Of a DNA stretch of 64,000 nt, positions 53,690-64,000 are shown in pieces (position 1 is the stretch's first letter; each line of letters starts with the position of its first letter). The notes under the pieces are model-generated. The model was not told the origin of the DNA. It ran no database searches and saw only the letters and a program-made list of their open reading frames with translations. The translations under genes were made by a program, and so were the position numbers. The DNA comes from Escarpia spicata (Eukaryota; Annelida; Polychaeta; Sabellida; Siboglinidae), in the NCBI GenBank assembly GCA_963995525.1, contig CAXEFP010001001.1, forward strand, positions 1 through 64,000, read 5' to 3'.

Positions 53690-56600
53690 TAAGCCCTTTT
53701 ATATGTGTGTTGACATTGACACGACACGTGTTTCAGTTCATGTGTCACTAAACTAAACACACCTACGTGACAAACTTTGACAGGTGCACCGCTAATTTGT
53801 CATCTTTTAGAAGATCACCAAAAGTGGATCTGTTTCGTGGTCAAGTTACAATTACAAAGCCCACGTTTCTTTACGAATCCACACGTAATTGGTGGTAAAT
53901 AATTACACCGGAAGTTGTAGTCGTGAAGTTAGTGTTGTTGTAATTGTGCCTTGTAATGAGTGTAATCTTAACTCTGGAGGACGAGTTAAGTTTGGTGACA
54001 GAGTATGGATGGTAAGTAGATCAATTAACTTAGTCCTGGTCATTCACCCTTCTTTCCCCGGTTTACCCCGCGATGTCAAAGAGAACCCGACCCTTGTTGC
54101 TCGGGGGTTATAACCTGCGATACACCGACGTCATATCAGGGCAGTGACTTTATGGGTGTGAAGGCCCCAGAAAGGGTTCGACTCCCGAAAACGCCGTTAA
54201 ATTATGTCGCAGTGTCGCCGGATGTGACAAATGTCCCCGTATTGTGTGTTTGTGTTTATTTAGACAGTCGTTAGTTAAGTTGTGGCGTTATAAACTGGGT
54301 AGCGTTGATGTTTACCCCTCGTGTTGTGTACAACGAATTGACCCAAGGTCAGACTGACTCATTGTAAACTAAGCCTTAAATGTATCACATTGTAGCAACA
54401 GTCAAAGTCAGCGCAGCTCAAACAAAGAAACATTATATCTAAATCGTCCACACTTTGTCAACAGCAACTGTCAAAACAGACCAGAAAGTGTGTTTTATAA
54501 ATCTCAAACAACATTGACTGGTCTTGTCAAATATTAATATTAGTTTACGTGGTAGAGACATATTAATATATGATATATTTAATCTAAATTATAGAAACAT
54601 GTTTTTGTTATCAATATTTTTATATGATGGAGTCAACTTGGATTGTCTTCATATTCGCATGTGTGCACGAGTGATGCGTGCGTGCACACGTTTATACATA
54701 TTGCAGTCAATGATGGCAGAACTACTTGATGGGTTAACTACATAAATCAGTAAAGTGTTATCTTCTGTTGTTAGTCTGGTCAACACAACTGACCGTGACA
54801 CTGCGGCGCCTGCTCGAGACTTTTACCTCTATTACGTCAAAACTTACGTCTAATCACACTTGCACTTGACCTTTCTGCTTATGCTTTTTTGTCATCAATA
54901 TATATATATATATATCTTATGGAAGGTAATTTTGCCGTGTGTACTTTAGTTTATTTCTTACTGTTAGTATATTGTATTCCTTATTTTTAGCCTAGCAATT
55001 TGATTGCATACTTAGACAATACTGTTATTATTAGATACTGTTGTGTTTGATTTATATACAGTGTAGTATGATTGACGATTGTCTGAATGTACAAAGCCAA
55101 ACACAGTCGTAATCGACATATATTTAATTCTACATATTTATCATGGCAGTAAATTAGCTGTCTCTTAATGAATGCTCACGGGAAAGAAAGGTCAATTATT
55201 CATTTGTAGTTATTTTGTTTAGATGTTTAAGTTATCATTAGCACTAGATAAAACCGTGTTCTGTATATAAAAGTTTCATTCCGATATATGACTTTATTTG
55301 ACATTATATTGTAGGCACTTCAACAAAACCTGCCAGCTGGTTCCTGCATCGTGTACAGAAAGCCAGTCGGTGCAGAGCAACTTTTTTCACTGGCACCTGT
55401 GTAGTGGTTTGTTTTAACTTGTGTTTTGGTGGCTTATTTCTGGTCACTTATCTCATTCACTGTTGGATCGTGTTAGGCTGAACATTATCCATGTTGTTTT
55501 CTTTTTTGAAATTTGATCCAATTTATGCTAAATGTCATCGATTTGATGACAGCTGTGTTTCACTTGCTGTTTTAACATTGAAGGATGCATTAGGGGGGGA
55601 TGATTATGTTCTTAGGTTTAAGTTAGTCTGTGTTGAAAAAATCATTGCGTAGAACGAGAGATTTTTTTTGGAACTGCCTATTTATTGTGTCTCATGTGTT
55701 ATTTCTATGCTGTGTTATGTCTTCATGTGTCGTTCACGTTTACCATGCGAGGTTACTATCTAAGGCAGATGTTGCTAATTTATGGTAAAAAAATACGCGT
55801 ACTCCAACATTTGTATAACCGGTTAAATTTTAACATAAAACGTCATTGCTTTGGAATGTTTAGAATAGTTTTTTTTTATTTATAAAACAAATACTGTAAT
55901 TGAGAAGCGATGTTAACAAGCTAGTCATTTCTCTATTAGCAGAACATGTCACAATCAATATTTGCGATGTTACAAGGAAAATGAGATGTTTTAGTACCGG
56001 GTATATATGGTAATAATTGTTTGTATTATTTAGCATTATATGTTCTCTATGTGTATGATGTATATGGTATCATTTCGTATCTGTAAACATCGTTATTTAT
56101 TTGTATAATTATGTTGACCATACACCCATTGTCTCACTTGATTGCTCTACTGTGTGTACGTGATGGTACAACATGTGTACGAGTCACATTTGGTATTTGC
56201 TCAGCGGTGTACTGTGGTCCAGAATTCATTGAAGGTCAATGTCACCATTCCATTTAACAAGTGATTAACGTTATAGTAGTTTAATTAACTTAGACTATTT
56301 TTAAAGTGTATGCAGTTAGTTGTACCATAATGAGGTAACTTGAAGTGTACATACTTCAAAATCGTTCATGTATATTTGTTTTACTTTAAGCCCAGTCCAA
56401 GGCATGGTGTTTTGGTAGATACCACTCATTGGTCAGAATGTTTGTTGTGACGTCACACCACATTGTTATGGTGTCTTTGCCACTGCAGTGAGTTAGGCAA
56501 ATCTACATCAAACAGAGTGTGGGCCGCAGCGTTGTCTTTCATGGCCACTAGTGGTAGATCGATGTCGTCATGTTAACGGCTAGCTCCTATACATAAGTGT

Positions 56601-56760
56601 GTTGTATGCACTACAGAAATTATGTTTGAATAAAATCTACCTGATAAGTCACGTTATAATGAACTGTTTATTATTGCGTCAATAGTATTATGTGTCTGTG
56701 ACAAATTAAATGCTTTATTTCAACAAATAAGTCGTAGTCTGCCAAATATGTGACCACAAT
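53690..56760. other. No gene recognised
   Basis: AT-rich, with a short AT run near 54895-54915. No convincing exon, RNA gene or array. Confidence 0.5.
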
Positions 56761-56763
56761 GCA

Positions 56764-57057
56764 AAAGGTAAGTTCTTATTTAGCGCAGTATCCAGTCCTT
56801 AGGACTGCTCAAAGCGCTTTACACTTTACTCCCTGGCAGACCTGTTCAATCGAACACCATCTGAACTTTTTTGGGAAGCATTCAGCCACGCTGCAATTAA
56901 TGCGCGAAGACTATTCGTACACAAATATCCACCACTGTCCATAGCCAGGTACTCATTCAGACAGCTGAGTGAACTGAAGCAATGTAGAATAAACGAACTT
57001 GCCCAAGGTTCAACACCGCCGCACAGGATTCGAACCCGCGTTTTCTCAGTCGAGAGT
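56764..57057 (-). mobile_element. tRNA-derived SINE, nearly full length
   Basis: Minus strand. The tail lies at the left (complement of AAGGTAAGTTCTTATTTAGC and CTCAAAGCGCTTTACACTTT), then the conserved body, then the B box (complement of GGATTCGAACC) near 57028. Similarity stops at about 57057, inside the A-box half of the head. Confidence 0.85.
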
Positions 57058-57170
57058 TGCCCCCTCCCCTGGTTGAAATCACACGCAGCGCCCGTTATAT
57101 ATAATTTGTGTGGATCTACTGTATTTATTTATGTTCACAATGAAGATTCCCAATAGTACCATTTAATTAA

Positions 57171-57608
57171 GTGGAAGCAAGCCACACATTTTTGGTGTTT
57201 CGTTTGTATAAAAAAAGTAGACGAACCAATAAAAGGCTGTTTTTTCATTTCCCTGTGATGAGACCAGAAGTGAAAGTGGTCCATAAAATAACAAGGGACG
57301 GGCGGGGCCTGGGACGATCTTTTACTTTCTCACCTAACCATCAAAACGACTACATAGAACCGCCAAACTTCGTCCCATGCGTCCGACATGCGTACACGCT
57401 TCCTTATAAAATATACACTTACATCGATCAAAAACTGAACATTTGTCACTGGAAGATGGGTCACCAAAATTACGCAACGTGGCGCCACTTGATCGCCTCC
57501 CCACCATTTTCTCAACCTGGCCTCCGTGCCCACGTGACTGCTGTTGAACCTGAAGACGCGCAATGTCCATATCAGCATGCCGTCTTGTCAACACGCTCAA
57601 TCATATGA
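57171..57608 (+). CDS. Unrecognised 145-codon open frame
   Basis: The plus frame starts MEASHTFLVFRLYKKSRRTN and contains YKIYTYIDQKLNICHWKM. I recognise no domain. The opposite strand is also open over much of the same stretch and contains a donor-like GTAAGT after CAGTTTTTGATCGAT, so the true coding strand, if any, is undecided. It lies just outside the left end of the pogo-like element. Confidence 0.2.
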   Translation: MEASHTFLVFRLYKKSRRTNKRLFFHFPVMRPEVKVVHKITRDGRGLGRSFTFSPNHQNDYIEPPNFVPCVRHAYTLPYKIYTYIDQKLNICHWKMGHQNYATWRHLIASPPFSQPGLRAHVTAVEPEDAQCPYQHAVLSTRSII

Positions 57609-58085
57609 AGGATTTATTAAACAAGCACCGTCTGTGCGTTTGTCTTGAGAAAGACCACCCTCTGTTATGGCCATATCGATTGTTTCCACTCGTTAATTGC
57701 GTAGGGGAAGTGCACCGATATTGAACCCCCTAACTTCTGAGCCCTCTTTCTCCATTCCTGTACGTGATATCGGGAATTATCAAGGATCAGGCCACGAGTT
57801 ACTACAAGCTCTGTGTGCAAGCAGGAAATAGGGTCAATGCATTTGTTATTTTTTTCCACAAAATACAAAAAAGTGTTTGGTAACGGGTGACATATATTGG
57901 ACTACAGTGGTTCTGATATTGGACCAGGTGGTCCGATATAGGTGCTTCTGGTTCGATAGACGTCATCTGTCTTGATGCTTTGAAAGAAACCAAGGTTCAG
58001 CTCCCACTTCAGACTTATAAGAAGATAGTCGCTTAATGCATAAATCACGAAAATTACGGCGTTCCAGTGAGGATACAAATGACAT

Positions 58086-58286
58086 GTGACGACTAAACGC
58101 CAAATAGATTTGACACAATTTAATTCTGAACTGAGAACAAACAGTTATATTTTGTCACGAATAGAAGAATACGCCAACGAAGTGATTGCCATGATAGAGT
58201 CTGTCACGGATAAACGAACAAACCAACGGAATATAATGGCCAGTAGAGTGTCTAGTAATGGCAAAAAGATACCAGTCAGTAATTGA
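58086..58286 (+). CDS. Short unrecognised open frame inside the pogo-like element
   Basis: 66 codons on the strand opposite the transposase (MTTKRQIDLTQFNSELRTNS...). It is hydrophilic and rich in Asn, Arg and Glu. No family is recognised; probably chance or part of the element's non-coding end. Confidence 0.15.
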   Translation: MTTKRQIDLTQFNSELRTNSYILSRIEEYANEVIAMIESVTDKRTNQRNIMASRVSSNGKKIPVSN

Positions 58287-58706
58287 TGGTCCCTGATCAC
58301 CAAATTAGGAATACGATCTTTTACTGACGCATGTCATATCCATAGTTATAGGGCAGGCCACCAGCACAACTCATATCTGTCCATATCCCACAGTGTACAA
58401 ATTTCACCATGGTTTATTTTCGCTGTTCGGTACACAGTACCAAGACTCGTTGTCACATTGACCGCTTTTTTCGTTTTGGCTGGCAGGAGAAAGCTGCCGT
58501 TTTTGTCTTTTTTTTTATCTTAATTGGATCTGTTGTCTTTCTATTTATTTTGCCAACTGTTGATTTATGCCTACTTTTGTGACTTTTGTTGTTAAAGTTT
58601 TTTTATAGGGACTGGAGGTTATGATTTCCGACTTGGTGGTTCTTCTCTTGACCATAGAAATCGCTGGTTTTGGGATGGGAGACAGCATTGCAGGAGTGAT
58701 GACCTT

Positions 58707-60782
58707 TCAACGCAGCTCTGGTTGATCAGTCAGCTGCCCCGTGATTGGGACTGATGCTTCATAATGACCAGCTTCTTCACTCAGATTTATGTATTTGACC
58801 ATAATAGCACTCCTGAAATTCCGTCCCAAATTCAAGTACACTCTCTCCAATGCAGTCATGCACTGATCGTTGTAGACAGCGTGCCGTTGCAACGATCTCT
58901 ATATCCCCAATCATTTCACTGGGATTCGCCATCGATGCGATTCTGTCCTCGATACAGGCGTAACACAGTCTCTGAGGTAGATCTGCGTTCGCCATCCTCT
59001 CATCAATGTTTTCATAAAGGCCACAGTTGTCTAGTATATGTGCAATCATGTTGGATCGTAGCGCATCAGCGGAAGTCATTTCTCGTATTCTCATTCGCAG
59101 GTCCTTTAAATTGCCATCGTTGTCTCTTTCTGCATACTGCATACCGAGATCTTGACAAATAACAACGGCTCGGAAGAAACAACGTCCATCTGCACTGGTT
59201 GCGACACACCAGAAACCACTCTGTCTGCTGCTTTTGGATGGACATGGATCATTGGACTGTTGCTCGCTCGTGGACAGGTTTTGGTTGTTGGATTGTTGCT
59301 CGCTTGTAGACGGGCTTGGGTCATTAGAGTGTTGTTGCTCATTTGCGAACAGGCTGGGTTTGTTAGACTGTTGATCGCTCATCGATGGGCATGGGTTGGT
59401 TGTGACATGCCTGAAACTATTCTGCCTGGTGCTTGTGGATGACCTCAGCTCATTGAGCTGTTGCTTGTTTGTGGGCGGACGTGGATCATTGGACTGTCGG
59501 TTGCACGTGGACAGGCTTCGGTTGTTGGACTGTTGCTCGCTCGCGGACGAGTTTGTTGTATTTGACGAGTTGTCATTCTGCATAGTGCCATCTCTGGCAG
59601 AATTCGATGGAACATCTATACCAGTTTCCGAGTAGGACAACTTGAACCTTCCAGCCGCGGCGAAATCTGCATCAGTCCATATGTTCCGATCACAAGGCCA
59701 AATGCTTGTGCACTTGAAACCATTGGCAGCAGTTGTCATGGAAGCAGAGCGTACGTATGCCCTTCCGAAGATACGGCAGACTGAGGAGATGGTGACTGTA
59801 GTTTGTTTGGTCCTCAGCCAAGTGTCACATTCCTCATTGTAATATGTCATCACAGGTTTATAGAAAACCTGATCAAGAGGTTGGAGACGGTGCGTTGTGT
59901 GTGGAGGAAGATATAATATGACGACTCCATGGTCCCGGGCGTGTGTGATGAATGACCGTCAAGAATCAACAGAACATGTTTGTCTTTGGTGCAGCCAACA
60001 TGACATACAAAGTGCTTCAGCCAGACAACGAAGAGTTCCTTGTTCATCCAGCCTGATTCATTATTCACTTTGACGCTTCCAGTGATTCTATAATGCGTTT
60101 ACGCCTGAAATTATCATTGGTGGAACATAGTTGCCCCTGCACTCATGGTACACACCACTGTTGTAGTAAAGCCTCTCTCACCACTAGTAAGAGATCCGAT
60201 TTGTTTTTTTTCTATTTTCCCAAGGACCCGGCCAGGCTTCTGCACAGTTGTTATACCCGATTCATCCAAGTTAAAGATGTTTGTAGCATCGAATCAGCAC
60301 GTGTCAACGAAAGTTTCTTGTTTATTGTAGAACTCATGCAAACTCTCACGATTGAACCCTTTGGCTCTCGTAATAGAAGTTGCCTCGGCTTGACGGAGGG
60401 AGAGTTCAGGGTGTCTCCTCATAAAATCACGGTACCAATGTCTGCTAGCTGCTTGTTTTTCAGTGCAATGCCTTATCCCACTCGCTTCAGCCAACTGATA
60501 TGCCATATCCATAAAATCTTTCCTGGTCATACCAATCAGCATATTCTCCAGTTCTAAACATGCTCCACCAGCATTTTCTCAAACTCTGGCGGCAGAGGGC
60601 AAGGGCGACTAAAATACTTTCTTGGACCATTAGCGATTTTGTTTTTGTTGTTTAGGTGCCGCTTCAGGGTAGCCTTCGGAATCCCATAGGTCCTGCTAGT
60701 TGCGTTGAGGCCGGCGTCTCCATTTCTGAATGACATGACCGCTCTATCCAGTTCCTCTTGTGTCCACTTTCCGTAATTGCCT
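58707..60782 (-). pseudogene. pogo-like transposase fused to an OTU-type protease domain, frameshifted
   Basis: Minus strand. After an acceptor (TTATATTTTTCAG) at 60783 come the psq HTH (YGKWTQEELDRAV, IPKATLKRHLNNKNK), a CENP-B-type HTH (GMTRKDFMDMAYQLAE, RHWYRDFMRRHPELSLRQAE), IFNLDESGITTVQKPGR (first Asp), SGWMNKELFVVWLKHF, LLILDGHSSHT (second Asp), HRLQPLDQVFYKPVMTYYNE (third Asp) and NGFKCTSIWPCDRNIWTDAD (pogo C-terminus). The last frame (358 codons from 59853) continues through a linker of about 120 residues with repeated SEQQSNxPxPS into SADGRCFFRAVVICQDLG, the Cys box of an OTU protease (Cys225 of that frame), and DRIASMANPSEMIGDIEI. The OTU His box, YINLSEEAGHYEA, lies one frame away after a shift near 58780. 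At least three further shifts break the transposase. The copy is dead, but domain order and strand show one ancestral protein. Confidence 0.8.
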
Positions 60783-60789
60783 CTGAAAA

Positions 60790-61450
60790 ATATAATTTGT
60801 AACCTCAATCAATCAAACAGATGCGACATTCCCAAGTATTTCCTTGATATAATATAATAATAATGGTATTCTGTATATAAAACTAAATAAACCCGTGTTT
60901 TAATTTTGGTCGTTCTGGCAGGAGGGGCTAGTTGAATACGGGATGTTTTTGCCCAAATGAGTGTGATCGACTTATGATGCTTGCTGCGGGTTTAGTATAT
61001 GTGCCACTTATGCAAACCTATACATTTTACAAAGCACATCAACTTACCAATCAAATGTTGGTATATGTGGTGAGATTTCGCTAACAAAAAATTAAAATGT
61101 TGCCACGGTAATGCAATTATTGACCATTGCTAACAAAATAAGAGGCAGTGTCACATTCTTGATTGTCTGTGAAAATAATAGTCATGTCTATCAAACTTTA
61201 AGCAACGTGTGGTGATTGTATTATCAATAAAATAATGAGGTGTTTTGAAGAAACAAATAGTAGTTTTTTAGTTTCCCGCATATTCCAGCAAAACTGTCCA
61301 AAGTGAATATTTCAGAAAAAATATACCCCGTGTTTAAAAATGTAGGCCTCCCCTCTTACTCAACAAGGCCCCGAGCCATAAGTAGGAGTCTAATATACAC
61401 ATGCAGAAACTTCAATATGACACATTTTCATATATCATGTGTGTTGGGAT
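60790..61450. other. 5' part of the pogo-like element (intron or leader)
   Basis: AT-rich, no second exon recognised. The acceptor at 60783 implies an upstream exon of the transposase between here and the right terminal repeat. Confidence 0.4.
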
Positions 61451-61529
61451 GGTACGTATAGTGGACCACGGGTGTCTTATATTGGACCAGTGGTCCAACA
61501 TAGGACACCCCGACTGGTCCAATACCGGT

Positions 61530-62170
61530 CGAAGGCATAATTAACTTCTTCGATGTGATTCTCGGAAACTGTACAATTTTCCGTCTTCATTCCTCTCATG
61601 CACGCTATATAGACCGTCGTGTACAATCTACTCTGTAACAGGCTTTGCATCACGCCTTCAAAGTTGGTTAAAACTCGATGCACACCACTCTCAATGGTAT
61701 TACTTCGTTTGTACAAAATGTTATTGCAATGAACAGTCGTCTTCTACAAATATTGCAAATAATAAAGTTGTTCGAGCAACATTTATTTACAAAGAACACA
61801 TATGGTAATCATAATCTTCGTTATCAACTTAAAAATTGCAATTGTAATTGCGATGTATTTGTTTTAATTTGTACTATGCCTAATTTACCAAGACAAATGT
61901 ACGCCTACATTTTCGACTTGTTTTGTTGGTAATTACCATAACAAACACATATAATAGTTTCTAACGGCAATTTGCCCTTCGCTGCGTCACAGCTAACCGG
62001 GAAGTTACGTTTGTACGCAGTAGCAGTGAAATGTTCTAGAATCTAGAAAAAGTTGGTGTGTCCAATAATAGTAACATTTATGATGAATATAAGAATAACG
62101 CTAGGTTTATAATATCCAGTTTTGAACAATCGTAGCGGTGTGCGGCGGTCAGTCGTAGGCCAGTCACAAG
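61530..62170. other. No gene recognised
   Basis: AT-rich, no supported feature. Confidence 0.5.
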
Positions 62171-62175
62171 CTTAT

Positions 62176-62495
62176 GTAGAGCGCAGTCGCGCAGCGTTAA
62201 GAGCTCCGGACTCTCAACTGAGAGAACGTGCTTTCGAATCCAGTGGGCAAGTTCGTTTACTCTACATTGCTTCAGTTCACCCAGCTGTATGAATAGACAG
62301 TGGTGGATATTTGGCGATATACAGTGGTGGATATTTGTGTACGAATAGTCTTCGCGCATTAATTGCAGCGTGGCTGAATTCTTCCCAGAGAAGTCGAGAC
62401 GGTGTTCGATTGGTCTGCCAGGGAGTAAAGTGTAAAGCGCTTTGAGCAGTCCTGAGGACTGGATACTGCGCTGTATAAGAACTTACCTTTACCTA
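62176..62495 (+). mobile_element. Full-length tRNA-derived SINE
   Basis: The head has an A-box-like CAGCGTTAAGAGCTCCGG and a B-box-like GCTTTCGAATCC. The body has a local duplication of ACAGTGGTGGATATTTG (about 62298 and 62325). The tail reads AGCGCTTTGAGCAGTCC...GGATACTGCGCTGTATAAGAAC followed by ACCTTT repeats. Confidence 0.87.
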
Positions 62496-62499
62496 CCTT

Positions 62500-64000
62500 T
62501 ACGATCATACGCGATTTGGCTACGACCGTCGAGATGCGTCGCAGCGTAGACAATCGGGCGGTGAGCGGCTAGCTACATTAAATTTGTTGCCGCGCCGACA
62601 CTTGAAAGGTAAAAGATTTGTGAATTTTACCCGAGTACCGACACTTAGCTACTCGTGCCGTTAGTTATGTTTCTAATATTTTTGTCGATGCGTATGCAAG
62701 ATATTACGGCATATTGTGGTTCCTAATTGCAAACAAATATGATCTACACAACAAATAATATTGTATTGATAACGTGTAGCGAATAATTTGAGTATTTGTT
62801 TACTGTTAAAAGTGGATCTCCCATCGCGATAAAATAGACTGATCCATACACCATTAACAATGGGCGCTATAGTACAAGTCGATCTTTGATGTTAGAGGCA
62901 CGCGATGCCCGTCGTTAACTGATATTTTGCTAAACATTCTTTGTGCTATTTTCGCTGTTTGTTATCTCACTTTATATGATCGAATATGTTTTATGTATAC
63001 TGTAACATGTATGTGTTACGTTAAAAACGATTAGGGAATCACGAAATATTTAGTCAATAACAGGAATGTCGGCAAACGGTGCTGCTATGCCCATGTCCGA
63101 CCGGCGATAATAATTATGTTGGCATGTCGTTGCTATTTAGACCGACTTTCAAATTGCACATACGATCTATGGATACGCATGGGAAATCGTATTTACTAAA
63201 TAATATATATTTTTTACTCTACTTTGGAAATAATGTACATATTTACGTTATATGTCAAATTAAAGCAAATATAATATCATATAATAAAGTAATGTCGATG
63301 GTAGAATGCACGGCGGACCGAGCTCGACGACATTTAGTTGTTCCTTTTGTTATACGACCAAATCATTTTGAAATGTACATTAATATATTTTAAAACGAAT
63401 ATCCAAATTTACAAAAGTACAAAGAAACAGTGACTGTGTTAAATATGCGTAATACAGATTTTCCCTGACTCAAGGTGATCAGGGAAAGGAAACCCAGTCA
63501 CAAAAAGTCAGATAAAAACCAAACAACACAATACAGCTCAATGAAACTGGTTTTAATGCCTACATATAAAATGTATCTTCCAAGTGTTCATATATTTATT
63601 TGCCTGAGTTGTATTTTTAAAGTTTGTGTTTGTCTCCTGCCAGGTGCTAAACTGCTAAAACCTCATTTTGAAAACATGATATGTCTAAAACTATCATTCA
63701 TATCCATCTTAATTTTGCGTACTAAATGTATATGTTGTTGTCCTTGGACAGGTATAATATTATGAGATTCAAGATATTAATTAAAAACTGGTATTAGGTC
63801 AAAAATTGCTTTTTATAACAAAATACTTGCCCGATCCCATATTAGAAGCAAAATAGGTGAGTTAGATGTTTGCCGGAATGCCTTCAATGTTACTGTTGAT
63901 CGCACATAGTTCATAAAATATTCCACATCCGTTGGTCTGCCACTGGACAATAGTTCGGCCCTATCGTTTTCTTTATCATCGTCACATTGACAAGTTTGGA
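62500..64000. other. No gene recognised
   Basis: AT-rich. Short open frames at 63079-63393 and 63475-63765 have no recognisable domain or splice support. Confidence 0.5.

Larger units (their letters stand above)
57894..61525 (-). mobile_element. pogo-like DNA transposon with paired terminal repeats (3.6 kb)
   Basis: The left terminal region (57894-57960) contains ATATTGGACTACAGTGG then GATATTGGACCAGGTGGTCC then GATATAGG. The right terminal region (61455-61525), read in reverse complement, gives GTATTGGACCAGTCGGGG then ATGTTGGACCACTGGTCC then AATATAAG. These align over about 50-60 bp and flank the transposase remnant on both sides, so they are very likely its terminal inverted repeats. The outermost bases and the TA target duplication cannot be fixed by eye. 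Confidence 0.7.

Noticed and set aside
59106..60557. Plus-strand frames at 59152-59442 and 60093-60557
   Set aside because: Shadows of the transposase-OTU coding strand.

Overview
This window looks like repeat-dense nuclear DNA of an animal, most likely a marine invertebrate. The signs are GT-AG introns with short coding exons, tRNA-derived SINEs, L2-like non-LTR retrotransposons, a Mutator-type transposase of the kind common in marine invertebrate genomes, pogo-like transposases, many MITE-like inverted repeats, and extreme microsatellite and minisatellite load. Nothing resembles bacterial operons, and I cannot name the species.

Layout. Positions 790-17961 are a tandem segmental array: two complete copies (about 6.94 and 7.20 kb) and one truncated copy of a single unit. 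Each unit carries a decayed LINE C-terminus on the minus strand, then a long mosaic of GA, GAGACA, GAGGCA, GACA and GGCA arrays. The two full copies add unique sequence holding a SINE head, a GTGCGTG/TG array and palindromic mini-repeats. Positions 18-25 kb hold a SINE, a TG array, a 45-bp palindrome, several MITEs, and minisatellites of about 70 bp and 19 bp. They also hold an L2-like endonuclease fragment split by a MITE. A roughly 60-bp minisatellite at 25.9-26.9 kb abuts the one large intact gene, a 738-aa Mutator-like transposase (minus strand, 26937-29153). Positions 31.4-46.7 kb contain plus-strand exons. An exon with three 57-bp repeats, a Glu-rich coiled-coil exon and another coil exon are followed by six phase-compatible exons whose product matches the RAD50 coiled coil. 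The last of these ends in an in-frame TGA directly before a consensus splice donor. An L2-like LINE with a SINE at its edge sits in the first intron, and a (CA)n higher-order array of about 2 kb sits in a RAD50-like intron.

Positions 47.2-53 kb hold a frameshifted first exon of a P2X7-C-terminus-like gene and a small Cys-rich multi-exon gene ending. They also hold a MITE with a clean 5-bp target duplication and the start of a second pogo-like transposase. The most unusual element lies at 57.9-61.5 kb. It is a pogo-like DNA transposon with paired terminal inverted repeats, now frameshifted. Its transposase reads psq HTH, CENP-B-type HTH, DDD catalytic core, a repeat-rich linker and then an OTU-type cysteine protease domain.

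Most genes here are parasitic and decayed. No cooperative operon or pathway is visible. The two points most worth pursuing are the transposase-OTU fusion and the RAD50-like coiled-coil gene that lacks its ATPase halves within this window.
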